Assembly: GCF_018873765.1 (NCBI RefSeq)
Contig: NC_057925.1
Location: forward strand, 15,635,568-15,699,567
Direction: 5' to 3'
DNA length: 64,000 bases
DNA from: Telopea speciosissima
Lineage: Eukaryota; Streptophyta; Magnoliopsida; Proteales; Proteaceae
Made by a program: the position numbers and the translations under genes. How positions within the stretch are numbered: position 1 is the first letter of the stretch; the number at the start of each line of letters is the position of its first letter. Positions 34,551-45,400 of this stretch are shown here, piece by piece. Under the pieces are notes generated by a model that saw only the letters and a program-made list of their open reading frames with translations, was not told the DNA's origin and did not search any database.

Positions 34551-35040
34551 CATAGTTGTCACGGCGTCACCGGCCGATCCAAGTCGGTGGAGGGGTGTCA
34601 CGCCGATATATCGACATGTCGCCCACACGTGGCGTTGCCATGGCGAGCATGTCGACCATGTTTTATTTTTTATTTTCTCTATTTTTAATGTGTTAATAGA
34701 TGTATACTCAAGCCATGTTTTATTTTTTCTCTATTGTTTCTCAAGTTTTAAGAAGAAAATTCAGAAATCGAAGAAGAAATCGAGAGGGAAAGAAGAAATC
34801 GAAAGAAATCGAAGAGGGAAAGAAGACAGAAGAAGAAATCGAAGAGGGAAAGAAGACGGAAGAAGAAATCGAAGAAGAAATCGAAAGAAATTGAAGAGGG
34901 AAAGAAGAAATCGAAGAGGGAAGAAGAAATCGAAGACAGAAGAAGAAATCGAAGAGGGAAAGAGAGTCGGAAGAAGAAATCAAAGGAGGGTCGCCATGGC
35001 GTGGTCGCCGCGCCCTCTCGGCCTCGCCATGACAACTATG
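34551..35040. mobile_element. 490-bp non-autonomous hAT inserted in hAT element 2
   Basis: It starts CATAGTTGTCACGGCGTCAC and ends CTCGGCCTCGCCATGACAACTATG, with a perfect 8-bp duplication GGGTATTG (34543-34550 and 35041-35048). Its ends match the 12199 element, not the host hAT. The middle (34740-34985) is a purine-rich minisatellite of gaagaaatcgaagagggaaa units. It interrupts the transposase frame between AAIP and QSARSY, so it landed after element 2 had inserted. Confidence 0.9.
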
Positions 35041-37665
35041 GGGTATTGCGGCTCGAACCATTTCCTGTATCTTCTGCAGGGCAGCATATATGTGGGGCAA
35101 GGTAGGCTTCTTCTCCGTGTCAACCATCCTTAGTACTGCCACCACTGGCTCTAATATGGCAACAAATTTATACAAGTCCTTCCAAAGTTGATCACTTACA
35201 ATGGTCTCTTGTACTGCCTTCCCTCCTTCTGTCCTAGAAGTCTAGAACCTGGCCAACTAAACCATTGGTCACTTGCAAACATTGACCTCAGACCTACCAC
35301 CTTCGATTGAATGCTCTTCAATGCAATGTAATTGGTAGCAAATCGAGTGACACAAGGCCTTACTAAATCCCCCTTGCATTTTTCCCTCATCATGGCTAAA
35401 GCATAACCATGGTTATACACAAAGGTGGTCACTTGCCTCGCCCTATTGACCACACCAGCCACCAAAGCTTTTTTCCCCATGTCCTTCAGCATTAAATCAA
35501 TAGAATGGGTTGCACATGGAGTCCAAAAGAGGCGGATCCTCTTACTCTTCTTGTTCATCAATTTCTCTCCAGCCTTCTTAAAATTAGAACCGTTATCCGT
35601 CACAATTTGGATAACGTTCTTTGCTCCTATATCTTCCTCCACCACTTGCTTCGGTAGCTTATACAAGTATGATGTATCCTTGACATGCTTTGATGCATCA
35701 ACAGACTTCAAGAAGACAGTCTTCCCATTACAACTCACCATGAAATTTATAATGGACTGTCTAGTAGGTCCAATCCAACCATCAGCCATAAGAGTAACCC
35801 CATATGTGTCCCACCTTGGCTTCAGACCCTCTATGTACTCTTTCAGCTCCTCTACCTCTTTAGGCAAATATACATTATACAACTCATATGGTGTAGGCCC
35901 CTTCCATCCTGGGCCAGCCTTCCCTGCAGCGTCAAGGAATGCATTATAATATGTTCCTTGTGCTACATTAGCTGAAATGCCATTGTATAGCATGAACTTG
36001 CTGAAGGCTTTCCGTGCTTCCTCTTGTTTACTACCAAACACTTGCGGGATGGTTGGCTGGAAGGCATCTTGCTGCCTAAAGGTAGATGGATCCTGCTCAA
36101 AAATGGTATCTGGGGAACGTGCTCGTGGTCGGGCTTGGGGCCGTGGGATATCTTTTGTGCCAGTGCTTCTCCTCCTCTCATCTTATTGCACTGGTATAGC
36201 TGAGCCAGATCCACCAGCTCCTCTTATTTACTCATGCTCTTATATTGTCAAAATGAAAACTTTGCCTACTCTCTGCCAAAGTCTGCTGGTAAATCCTCCA
36301 TTCAGCCTCTGATTCGAATTCACCAGGTGTAGGCCTATATTCAGTATCATCTCCTACTCCTCCAAGGATGTCTACACCAGGCCTCTCTAGAACTGCCTTA
36401 TCAAAAGCTATTTGTTGTCTTTCCCTCTCAGCTTTCTTTGTTCGTACTCCTCTCAAGTTTTGTGCCATTGCCAATTTCACTTGGCTAGGAACATTTCAGC
36501 ATTTGGCAACATCCTTGCCCAAACCAGATAAATGTTCCTTTAACCTAGTTGCTCCTCCAGAATTTAGAATCTTTCCACAGTAGTTACACTTTGACTTCTT
36601 TTTGTCCTCAGACATCGGGACTCCATGTAGCCATGTTATATCCCCCATTGTGTAAGAAATATCTTATTTTGTAACTATTACAGACTTAATGTAAGGTATT
36701 AAACACTTAAAGTATTGTATTCATAACTATTAAACATAATATGAATCTACTCGGACAATCAAATACCTATCTCTTATTTATTCCCTAACCCTAGTATTTA
36801 TTTATTAATTAAAAATACTATTTACAATTTTATTAAAAATAATTATACCTTCAAATATAAAATTTTATAACATAATGATGTATTTGACATCATTTGAAGT
36901 TGGACATTATGTATAAATGTTGTGCATAATTTTCCAACAAAAATAGGTATTTTTCCTTAATTTTATATATTTTTTAAACTAAACAATAAGTATTTATCCT
37001 ATTTTTTTTTAATTTCTTTTTTGAAAAAATTCATTTTTTTTTTCAGAAATTATAATAAAAAATTTAATGACCCAAAAAAAATTCGGCCTCCATCAAGTGA
37101 TAGATCGGCCAAATTTGTATAACATAACTCAAAATCACACCCATCTACCAAGATTTCATCAAATTTTTTTGAAAAAAATAGATTTAGGGAAAATGGGTTA
37201 CCTTTTAAAAATCCTTCAAAAACTGGATCAATCTTGCAAAAATGAGCTTCAATCTTCAGTTTGGCAGCAAAATCAGCTTCCAGAGTTTTGAATCTAAGCA
37301 AAAATTGAAGTAGGGAAGAGAAGAATTGAGACTTTGAGAGAAGAAGAGAGAAGAGAGAGCAAATGAGAGTAAACACCCCCTCTTGACAGAATCTCGTCGA
37401 GTTCTATCGAGATGGGGTGTTTAGATAGGTTAAATGAAGTTAAATGGGTCAATTTTGACCCAAGCCCATACCCGAAACCATCAACTTGACCCGAGATCTC
37501 GCTGGGGAGATTTTGATTTTTTATACCTGTTTTTTACACAAATTAGATACCCATATCGAAACGAGATCTCGGCGAGAAAGTGTATTTTTAAGTTTCGTAG
37601 GCCATCTCGACTTGGGAAATTGGAAAACCGAGAATCTCCGCGAGATTTCGGACTATGGATGTGAC

Positions 37666-39300
37666 AAAGCGGGTATTTCTCATTGTAAGTAAATGTTGAG
37701 GGATTTTGATAATAGTTGATGGTAAAATTGAAAAGAGAAGTTCAGAAACAATAGGTACCAAGGAAGGCCTGCATATCATCTTAATATGATTATAGATTAA
37801 AGGAGAGAGATTACAAATAGTGGAGTAATAAATTGGAAGACTTCTGAATTCTGCTAATGGATAAGAGTGTTAAATAATAGAATGGGTTACTATAGAAGAG
37901 GGAGAAAAGAAGAAAAATAAGGAAGGATAAAAGAGCAGGGACTATCTAGTGAGCATAGGATTTGCCATACTCAACTCCAATGCCTATTATAAAAAAGTAC
38001 AGTAATGCCACTATAGATTGTAACTGAATAATTCTCTTACTAATAAAGAGCATAATTGAAAATTGAAATATGGAAATGGTAGAAAGCAAAGAAATATTGT
38101 AACAAATTTAAGCACGTTTTGTAATTTGAAATATTACCTGGAAACAGCCTCTTAGCAAAAACAGGGGTAAGGTTGCGTACATTAATGACCCTCCCCAGAC
38201 CCCGCAGTGGTGGGAGCCTCGTGCACTGGGTACGCCCTGTTTTTTTATAATTTGAAATATTAGGCAATCAAGGCCAAACTTAAAGTGGCTGTATTGTTAT
38301 CCCTAGGGCTGGGATGAAATTTGGGGAGGAAGAAAGGGTGAAAGTTAGAAGGAGACTGAATATTAAAGCTATGCTAGTTGTCTTATATTTCTTTGACAAA
38401 GTCAATGTAAAACACATTGTTTACAAATTACAAGTCAAACATAGAGTTCTGGTTAAACGAATCTACTGATTTTGAGCAATAGTGGCCTTGGCAAATTACT
38501 GTGGTGAGCAAATCTCATGGTCCATCCTTTTGTTTACAACTAAGCAGATTTCCGTCTGTTACTTAAATCAGCTCTGAATAAGGAGTTTATTGTTTTTTAG
38601 GATCTCATTGCATCTATTTCTTATGTTTAGAATAATATAATGGCTCGTCTTTTTCATTGGACAAGAGCTAGAGGAAACAAAAATATATTAATTTAGATTC
38701 TCATTGATGTGTTTATGCATCTTTATTTTAGAACTGTTTCTTTGTACTGCACCATGCTCAATCCAAGACTTTCCCTTGGTAATACCTTTGTATAGTAGTG
38801 TGTTTACGACCGGTCTACCAGTTAAGGAAGTATTCATTGAATGAATTAGAGTTTGACAGTTAGACAATTGCAATCATGTTGATTCTGATAATCTAAGCAC
38901 TATCCATGTGCTTGTACTTTTCCATTTACTCTCTATTCATATGAAATTCAGTTTTTTCATTAAAAAGTTACTTAGTTTGATTTTAGCTTTTTTTTCTTCT
39001 TTTTTTTATTAGATTAATACCTAATTTATGGCTATGGATGTACTATTTTTTTCCCATTTTTTGCCCTTTATGTTCTGTTTTTGAATTACTGACTAATTCA
39101 TGAAGAGGAGCTAGTCTTTTTTTTTTTAATATATAAAATGACTGAAGAGCTATATTTAATCAGGTCATGACTCTTTTGAGAGCTAATATAATTTTTTTTA
39201 TCTGACATTATTTATTTTTTTGGACATTTTAAAAAAAAAAGTTTGAGGGCAGCCTTGCATATCCTGGATTGATTTTGATAAACATGCAATTTGTCTTGGT
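37666..39300. other. AT-rich sequence upstream of the SRR1-like gene
   Basis: Contains a 5'-truncated SINE (38137-38247) and T-rich tracts near 39000-39240. A plausible splice acceptor (tttgtcttggttgtag, ending at 39305) precedes the SRR1 start, so part of this region could be a 5'-UTR intron. No other gene. Confidence 0.4.
38137..38247 (+). mobile_element. 5'-truncated Au-like SINE with 15-bp target duplication
   Basis: The tail half only: cctggaaacagcctcttagc, gggtaaggttgcgtac, gaccctccccagaccccgca, gagcctcgtgcactgggtac, gccctg, then a T-run. The perfect repeat TAATTTGAAATATTA flanks it at 38122-38136 and 38248-38262. Truncation at the tRNA-like head plus a long perfect duplication is what LINE-type target-primed insertion produces. 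Confidence 0.88.
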
Positions 39301-39387
39301 TGTAGGTTACACTGGAAAAAGTCTGCACTTGGGAACATACGTGGCTCCCGCTGGTTCCCCAAAAACTAGGAGAGTCCACCAGCAACA

Positions 39388-40239
39388 ATGGCTGCTGCTC
39401 CAAAAATTCTTAAACCTGTAAACCCCGATGAAGACTGGACTCTTGTTCTACCTCGCAGAGGCAAACAGAGGCGGAGCAATCTGCCCAAGATTAAAACCTT
39501 AGAACAACAGCAACAACAACTGTCACAGCCACAACCTTGGACACCAATGGATCTTGAAACTGATCCAAAAAGAGAATCAAAACTGATGCAAAAGATTCAC
39601 ATGTGCATGGAGAACCTAAAGAAAACTGAATTCTACCGTACTTTCCTTGATCAAATCCAAGCTCCTCAAATCATTGGTCACTTTTCTAGGGTCCTGGGTT
39701 GTGAAACTAAACTGCAGATGGTAATATATGGGATTGGCAGCATTGAATCATATGATCCCCCAAGATTGCAGCTAAGCCTTGCAATCTTGATCAAGAGAAA
39801 GTTTGATTGGATTGGAGATATTGAGATCTTTGATCCAGTCATTTCAACTACGGAAGCTAGGGTCTTGGAAGCTTTGGGTTGTCATGTTTTATCTGTAAAT
39901 GAACAAGGACGAAGACAAGCATTGAAGCCTACAATATTCTTTATGCCACACTGTGAGGCCATTTTGTATGACAATCTGTTACAAGCAAATTGGAAAGCAG
40001 GGTTTTTAACTAAGATGGTGGTGTTTGGGAATAGCTTTGAGAGGTATGAGCAACATGTGTTGGATTTCAAGCACTCTGTTGTTGGAGATTCAGTAAAGCA
40101 TGTTTTGGATAGCAGAAGGTTTATAAATGAAGTTAAGATTGAAACCTTTTCCGATGATTTTTTTAGAGCTTTCCATGATTCAAGCTGGCATTTTTTCTAC
40201 ATAGATCAGAAAATGGAGCTCCAAACCATCCAATTGTGA
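39388..40239 (+). CDS. SRR1: SRR1-like protein (SENSITIVITY TO RED LIGHT REDUCED 1 family)
   Basis: A single open frame of 283 residues, close to the ~275 of Arabidopsis SRR1. The N-terminus has the family's DWTLVLPRRGKQRR motif (residues ~16-29), then a Gln-rich linker. The SRR1 domain follows: FYRTFLDQI, YGIGSIESYDPPRLQLSLAI (residues ~114-133), IEIFDPVISTTEARVLEALGC, TIFFMPHCEAILYDNLLQANW and MVVFGNSFERY. The family acts in phytochrome B-linked light signalling, circadian clock function and flowering time; its biochemical activity is unclear. A likely acceptor tttgtcttggttgtag lies about 82 nt before the ATG, suggesting a 5'-UTR intron. The upstream region is SINE- and T-rich. A MITE and a solo LTR lie 0.3 and 0.8 kb downstream. 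The coding sequence looks intact. Confidence 0.92.
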   Translation: MAAAPKILKPVNPDEDWTLVLPRRGKQRRSNLPKIKTLEQQQQQLSQPQPWTPMDLETDPKRESKLMQKIHMCMENLKKTEFYRTFLDQIQAPQIIGHFSRVLGCETKLQMVIYGIGSIESYDPPRLQLSLAILIKRKFDWIGDIEIFDPVISTTEARVLEALGCHVLSVNEQGRRQALKPTIFFMPHCEAILYDNLLQANWKAGFLTKMVVFGNSFERYEQHVLDFKHSVVGDSVKHVLDSRRFINEVKIETFSDDFFRAFHDSSWHFFYIDQKMELQTIQL

Positions 40240-40552
40240 AGCATATTGTACTTGTTCTAATCGGGGTGTTCTGATCTTGAGAGATCAAAAATATAATTTG
40301 ATTATTTTTCCTCTGGTATGGAAGGAAATCAGCTATCTGGGTAGAGAATGTGGACTTCATCATCATATGCTGTTCCAAGCCTTAAGAAGGGATATTGATG
40401 TTGAAAGTAAGGATCATTTAATCATGAAGAACAATTATTCAAGCTTATATTGTTAAGTTTGAAATGAGAAGTATGAATTGGTTAATGGATCGGCCGTATC
40501 AGGCCAGATAGGATGGTTTTGTGCCCAAAGATTTTGATTTCTGTTTTGGGAT

Positions 40553-40728
40553 AAACAATGCTAACCCGGTCGTGCAGCGTGGCGTGTATCTGTTTCCAGC
40601 ATAGCCTGTGCACGAAATGACTGATGCATCCTAGGTCCTTTTCGCCTTTCAGAGGGTGAGCTGATCATTTCACGTGCGGCTGTGTTTGGGAGCAGATACA
40701 TGCTGCGTTGCGTGATCCGTTATTGTTC
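40553..40728. mobile_element. MITE-like element downstream of SRR1
   Basis: The left end aaacaatgctaacccggtcg, tgcagcgtggcgtgtatctg is an imperfect inverted match to the right end (complement aacaataacggatcacgcaa, cgcagcatgtatctgctccc). There is no coding capacity and no clear target duplication. Confidence 0.55.
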
Positions 40729-41081
40729 TTTATCCTTTAGTATTATTATTATTATTTTGCTGCCTTTGATTTTTGTATCACCTATCTTTTATCGGGCTGG
40801 TCCGATACTGTGGATCTGATCCCGATTCTCGATACCAAAATCCATGAGTTTGGGGAGCGTTTGATGGACATTTTGAATTAAAAAGGTTACTATTTATAAA
40901 ATGGGAGAGGTTTCCTATGTTGAAAGTGTGGTGAGAAATTGAACTTCACATCAATGGGTGTTTTGAAAAAGGTATCATCTCTATGGATCCATATTTTTAG
41001 AATTGATGTGAGAAAGCAATTAAAACAAATCATGTACGTGCAAAATTGCATACTAACATCATGGATATCTTTTCACCCTTG

Positions 41082-41915
41082 TGATGAGCCACAAAATGAT
41101 GGCCAACCAGTGGGTGACATGTGGCCTGATCGAGGTCGAATTGAACCCATTAGGCCAAGTGAAAAATAGGAGCCGTAAGACGCACGAGTCTTCCACAAAC
41201 GATGAGGCCAAGTCCCACGAGGTCGGCGACGTGGTCGACAGCATGGCCAAGCCCTCCAGGGTTGGCGACGTGGTCGAGTCCGTCGTGACTGATAGCATGG
41301 CCGAGTCCGCTAGGGTCGGTAGCAGAATCGAGCCTCTTGTGGTCGGGCGACAAAACCAATATCTCCATTTGTGGTCCACCGGCCAGTGCACGCGTCCTCA
41401 GTTTAGTTATTGAGGTCTCCGTGGCTGACTGCCCGACCAAGTTGCCAGAACCCACCACACACGAGCCAACCACCGAGTAGGAGCCCCAAGCTGAGCTCGG
41501 GTAATGTGGATCACGGAGCTATGTCAGACGCCCCGACATTCATTGGATACGTCCACCCAACCGGATCAGATTTTTTACCGTCCAAAAATAGAACCGTATT
41601 ATGCGCGGATAAGGACTCTTACCAAGAAAGGAGTCCACATCCAAATACGATTCTGCTAGAAAGACCCCTACCAAAAATAAGACTCTTGCCATACAAGGAC
41701 TCTTCTCCGTCGCCTTATTCTCACTCTATAAATACTCACGTATGGAGCTCAAACGCTTAGCTCACTTTTCACTAAGTTGAACCGTTGTTGCTTTGGAAAC
41801 CTAACTTAAGCATCAGAGAGTTCTTGGCCAGAATCACACCGGCTCTCTTGTGCTAACTCGATTTTGTAGGTTCATCCGTGGGCGAACTGAGTGGCGGAGG
41901 TTTTCACACGCAACA
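41082..41915 (+). mobile_element. Solo LTR (834 bp) with 5-bp target duplication
   Basis: It starts TGATGAGCCACAAAATGATG and ends TTTTCACACGCAACA (TG...CA), flanked by the perfect 5-bp repeat CCTTG at 41077-41081 and 41916-41920. A TATA-like ctataaatactcac at about 41730 followed by a leader-like stretch fits the U3/R/U5 layout. No internal region is present, so it is the product of LTR-LTR recombination. The family is not certain; a Ty3/gypsy origin is a guess. It lies about 0.85 kb downstream of SRR1. Confidence 0.82.
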
Positions 41916-42077
41916 CCTTGGAAAATTTATGGCTTCTAGAATAGTATTAGACTATGCCGAATCACCACGTGGTGGCTCAGATGAGGTTGAAAATTTATAG
42001 CCATATAAAACCAAAGGATCACTATTCAAATATTAAGTTTCATCCTGATTGGAGTTTGACATGGGTGCATAGGATTA

Positions 42078-42449
42078 TGATACTGAATTCTTGAAGAATT
42101 CAGAATCTAAGGGCTAACGCAGGGGAAAAACAGAGAGAATTAAGAAAGAAGGGGTTCTCCTGTTTCGAGCACAAGAGCAAGCTCCAGAATTGGGGAAAAG
42201 AAGGAAGGAATTAAGGAGTATTGTATTTTTTCATAGCCATCTACACGTGTTGGGTCTTTATATATACCCTTACAACCAATTTCTGTTACAACAACAACTG
42301 TCCTAGCTGAGCTGGAAGAATCCTTCTAAATGAACCCTTCTAACCACTTGGGTTTACGCAAGCCTTCTCTGGACCTGAGTTGTATGGTATCACCTTGGAC
42401 TCCCTCCTCATGTAGACTAGACCCATGATCTGTGGTCTGGATTGTATCA
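42078..42449 (-). repeat. 3' LTR of the Ty3/gypsy element
   Basis: 372 bp. In element orientation it begins TGATACAATCCAGACCACAG and ends with TG..CA-type termini. The polypurine tract lies immediately inside, at 42450-42462. It is nearly identical to the copy at 46923-47289. Confidence 0.92.
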
Positions 42450-45400
42450 TTTCCACCCCCACGGGCAAACACCTTGTCCTCAAGGTGAAAGGTAGGGTAA
42501 GACTCTCTTAAAACAGAGACATCCTCCCACATCGACTCTTCCAAGGGAACTCTTTGCCATTGGATAAGAAGTTGAGGTATCCATCGACGTTGTCGTAAAA
42601 TTTTGCGGGAATCAAGAACCACCGCTGGCTGCAAAGGTGGAGTAGTACACTGAATGTCCTCAGGCCAGTCAGGTTGAATAAAGTGTTGACCTTTAAAAGG
42701 TTTGAGTTGAGAGACATGAAACACAGGGTGGATCTTGGAACCAGAGGGAAGTTCTAATTTGTATGCAACTGCTCCAATCTTATCCAGAATTTTGAAAGGA
42801 CCATAATACCGTTTAGCTAACTTTTGAGAAAGCCGCCGTACCACTGAAGTCTGCCTATACGGCTGTAGCTTCAAAAGCACTAAATCATCAACCTGGAATT
42901 GTAATTCAGTTCTATGTTTATCAGCATTGAGCTTCATTCTTTGTTGGGCAGCAAGCAAGTGTCGACGAAGTAGGCCCTTGATTTCCTCCCTAGTCATTAG
43001 ATCCCTGTCCAGGGCCTCCAAGGAAGAAGTCCCCCGACAATAAGTTGGAATGCATGGTGGAGGTCTCCCATAGAGGGCTTCAAACGGTGTCATTCCAATA
43101 GAGGAGTGAAAAGCCGTATTGTGGTGATACTCTGCCAAAGGCAGAAACTGAAACCAAAGGTGTGGTTTAGCAGCAACAAAACACCGTAGATATTGTTCAA
43201 GACATCTATTAACGACCTCTGTCTGCCCATCAGTTTGAGGGTGGTAAGTAGATGACAGTTTCAACTGTGTGCCATGCAAAAGAAATAGCTGCTGCCAGAA
43301 TTTACTCAAAAAAATAGCATCTCTGTCACTAACAATGGACTTTGGCATGCCATGTAATTTGCAGACGATATCCAAGAACAGGGCTGCCACCTTAGCAGCA
43401 GTGTAATGCGATGGTAAGGCCCCAAAATGGGCAAACTTTGTATATCGATCAACCACGACCAAAATGACTGAGAACCCATGAGAGGAGGGAAGATGAGTTA
43501 TAAAATCCATACTGATATCCTCAAAGGCTTGTTCAGGAATTGGAAGTGGCTGTAACAGGCCATAAGGAGAGTGATTGAGTCCTTTGGACTGCTGGCAGGT
43601 GACACAGTGTTGCACAAACCTCTTAACATCCTCCTTGAGTCCTTTCCAGTGGAAATTAGCCGAAATCCTCAGATAAGTCCGTAAAATACCAGCATGACCT
43701 CCAGCTGGAGAACTGTGAAACTCGGAAAGAAGAGTGTGTCGTAAGGCCGCATCATCCCCTACAAATAATTTTCCCTTATAAAATAACATCTCATTGCGAG
43801 TAGACCAAGGCCAAGCAATTGCAGCGTCTGAAGTGCATTTGGTGATGAGTTCTTGTATCTGGGGATCAGTTCGATGGGTAGCTTTAAGATCATCAAGGAA
43901 TTTAAAATGCAGTAATGATAGAGCCATGAATGTTGCTGGAAGACAATCAGCTGTGTCTTTCCTAGAGAGTGCATCAGCAGCCTTGTTGTCGGGGCCTGGT
44001 TTATAACATATCTCATAAGAATAACCAAGCAATTTACAAAGGTAATCTTGCTGTTCAGGAGACTGGACTGATTGGACATAAGCCCTCGAGACTTTGCTGA
44101 TCAGTCCGGATAATGAACTTAGAACCTAAAAGATATTGTCTCCATTTGGCCACCGCACATGTAATCGCATAAAGCTCTCTGATATAAGTAGATTTCGCTT
44201 GCATTTGAGGCGACATTTTCTTACTGGAAAAAGCAACAGGATGAGAATTTTGCATTAATACTGCTCCAATGGCCCTCCCCGAAGCATCGGTCTCCAAAAC
44301 GAAAGTAGAAGCAAAATTGGGAAGTTGCAAAATAGGGGTTGAACACAATGCAGCCTTCAGCTATTGAAAGCTTTGTTCAGCAGTTGGGGTCCATTTATAA
44401 GCATCCTTCTTAAGGAGGTCTGTAAGAGGAGAAGCAATTGAAGCATAGCCTTGTATAAATTTCCGGTAATAGCCCGTGAGACCCAAAAAACCCCGCAGCC
44501 TTTTCACTGTAGTTGGGGCAGGCCAGTTAGCAATGGCATCAATTTTCTCTGGGTCTGGTTGTAACCCTGTAGAACTGATTATATGGCCCAAGTAACCAAT
44601 AGAAGACTGAGCAAAGCTGCACTTGGAGAGCTTGGCATAAAATTGATTCTGCTGTAGGCATTGCAAGACCAAAGCTAAGTGGTTTGCATGATCTTCCACC
44701 GTCTTGCTATAGACCAGTATATCATCAAAAAATATAATCACAAATTTACGAAGATAAGGCTCAAAAATTCTGTTCATAGTTGCTTGAAAGGTACTTGGGG
44801 CATTTGTGAGGCCAAATGGCATCACAAGGAACTCATAGTGGCCTTGATGAGTTCGACAAGCAGTTTTAGGAATGTCTGCAGTATGCATTCGTATTTGATG
44901 ATAACCCGATCTGAGATCTAGCTTAGAAAACCAAGTTGCATCATGTAGTTCATCAATTAGCTCATCGACAGTAGGGATAGGAAATTTATCTTTGATTGTT
45001 ACATTGTTCAGAGCTCTGTAATCAACACAGAATCTCCAACTGCCATCTTTTTTTTTACTAACAGCACTGGGCTACTGTAGGGACTGACACTCGGTTGGAT
45101 AATCCCATCTGCAAGCATATCAGCCACCATTTTCTCCATTTCAGCTTTCTGATAGTGAGGGTATCTATAAGGTCTAATAGATACAGCCTTTGAGTGGGAC
45201 TCAAGTGAGATCCGGTGATCATTTAGTCTCTGAGGAGGTAATATGTTTGGAGTATCGAATACAGACTGGTGAGTGTCAAGAACAGTTTGGATGAGTAAAG
45301 GAATATGGGCTGTAGTGGCTGAGGCGGTGGCATCAAGTGTGTAATAACCCCAAAGCGGAAAACACGATGCAACAAGGTGAGCGAGAGAAAGTTTCGTGAG

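Larger units (their letters stand above)
33021..36660 (-). pseudogene. hAT transposase gene of element 2, disrupted
   Basis: Minus-strand order: a BED finger (MGDITWLHGV..., CNYCGKIL, RLKEHL, AKC; about 36660-36500) with a TGA directly after AKC (36496-36498); an acidic linker; then a long open piece 36041-35196 with DUF659 (TLMADGWIGPTRQSI, QIVTDNGSNFKKAG, FWTPCATHSIDLML, PCVTRFATNY). A frame change near 35230 precedes LYKFVAILEPVVAVLRMVD. The reading frame is then split by the 490-bp insertion at 34551 and resumes as ARSYINIID. The dimerisation core (SSSRCERNWSTFALIHSKRW) lies near 33870-33800, with one in-frame stop just after it. The tail 33767-33021 is unusually Asp/Gly-rich, ending in Gln/Tyr/Ser repeats. 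With these breaks the gene cannot make the enzyme. Confidence 0.85.
32284..37657 (-). mobile_element. hAT DNA transposon 2 (5.37 kb), decayed
   Basis: The left end CAAGGTTCGAAAACTCGGGT and the complement of the right end (CATAGTCCGAAATCTCGCGG) form an imperfect inverted pair. Both ends carry subterminal GAGATCTCGGCGAG motifs. The perfect 8-bp duplication GATGTGAC flanks the element at 32276-32283 and 37658-37665. It encodes a DUF659-type transposase on the minus strand. A different small hAT element is inserted in it at 34551-35040. The terminal sequence differs from the 12199 element, so this is a separate hAT family. Confidence 0.9.
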
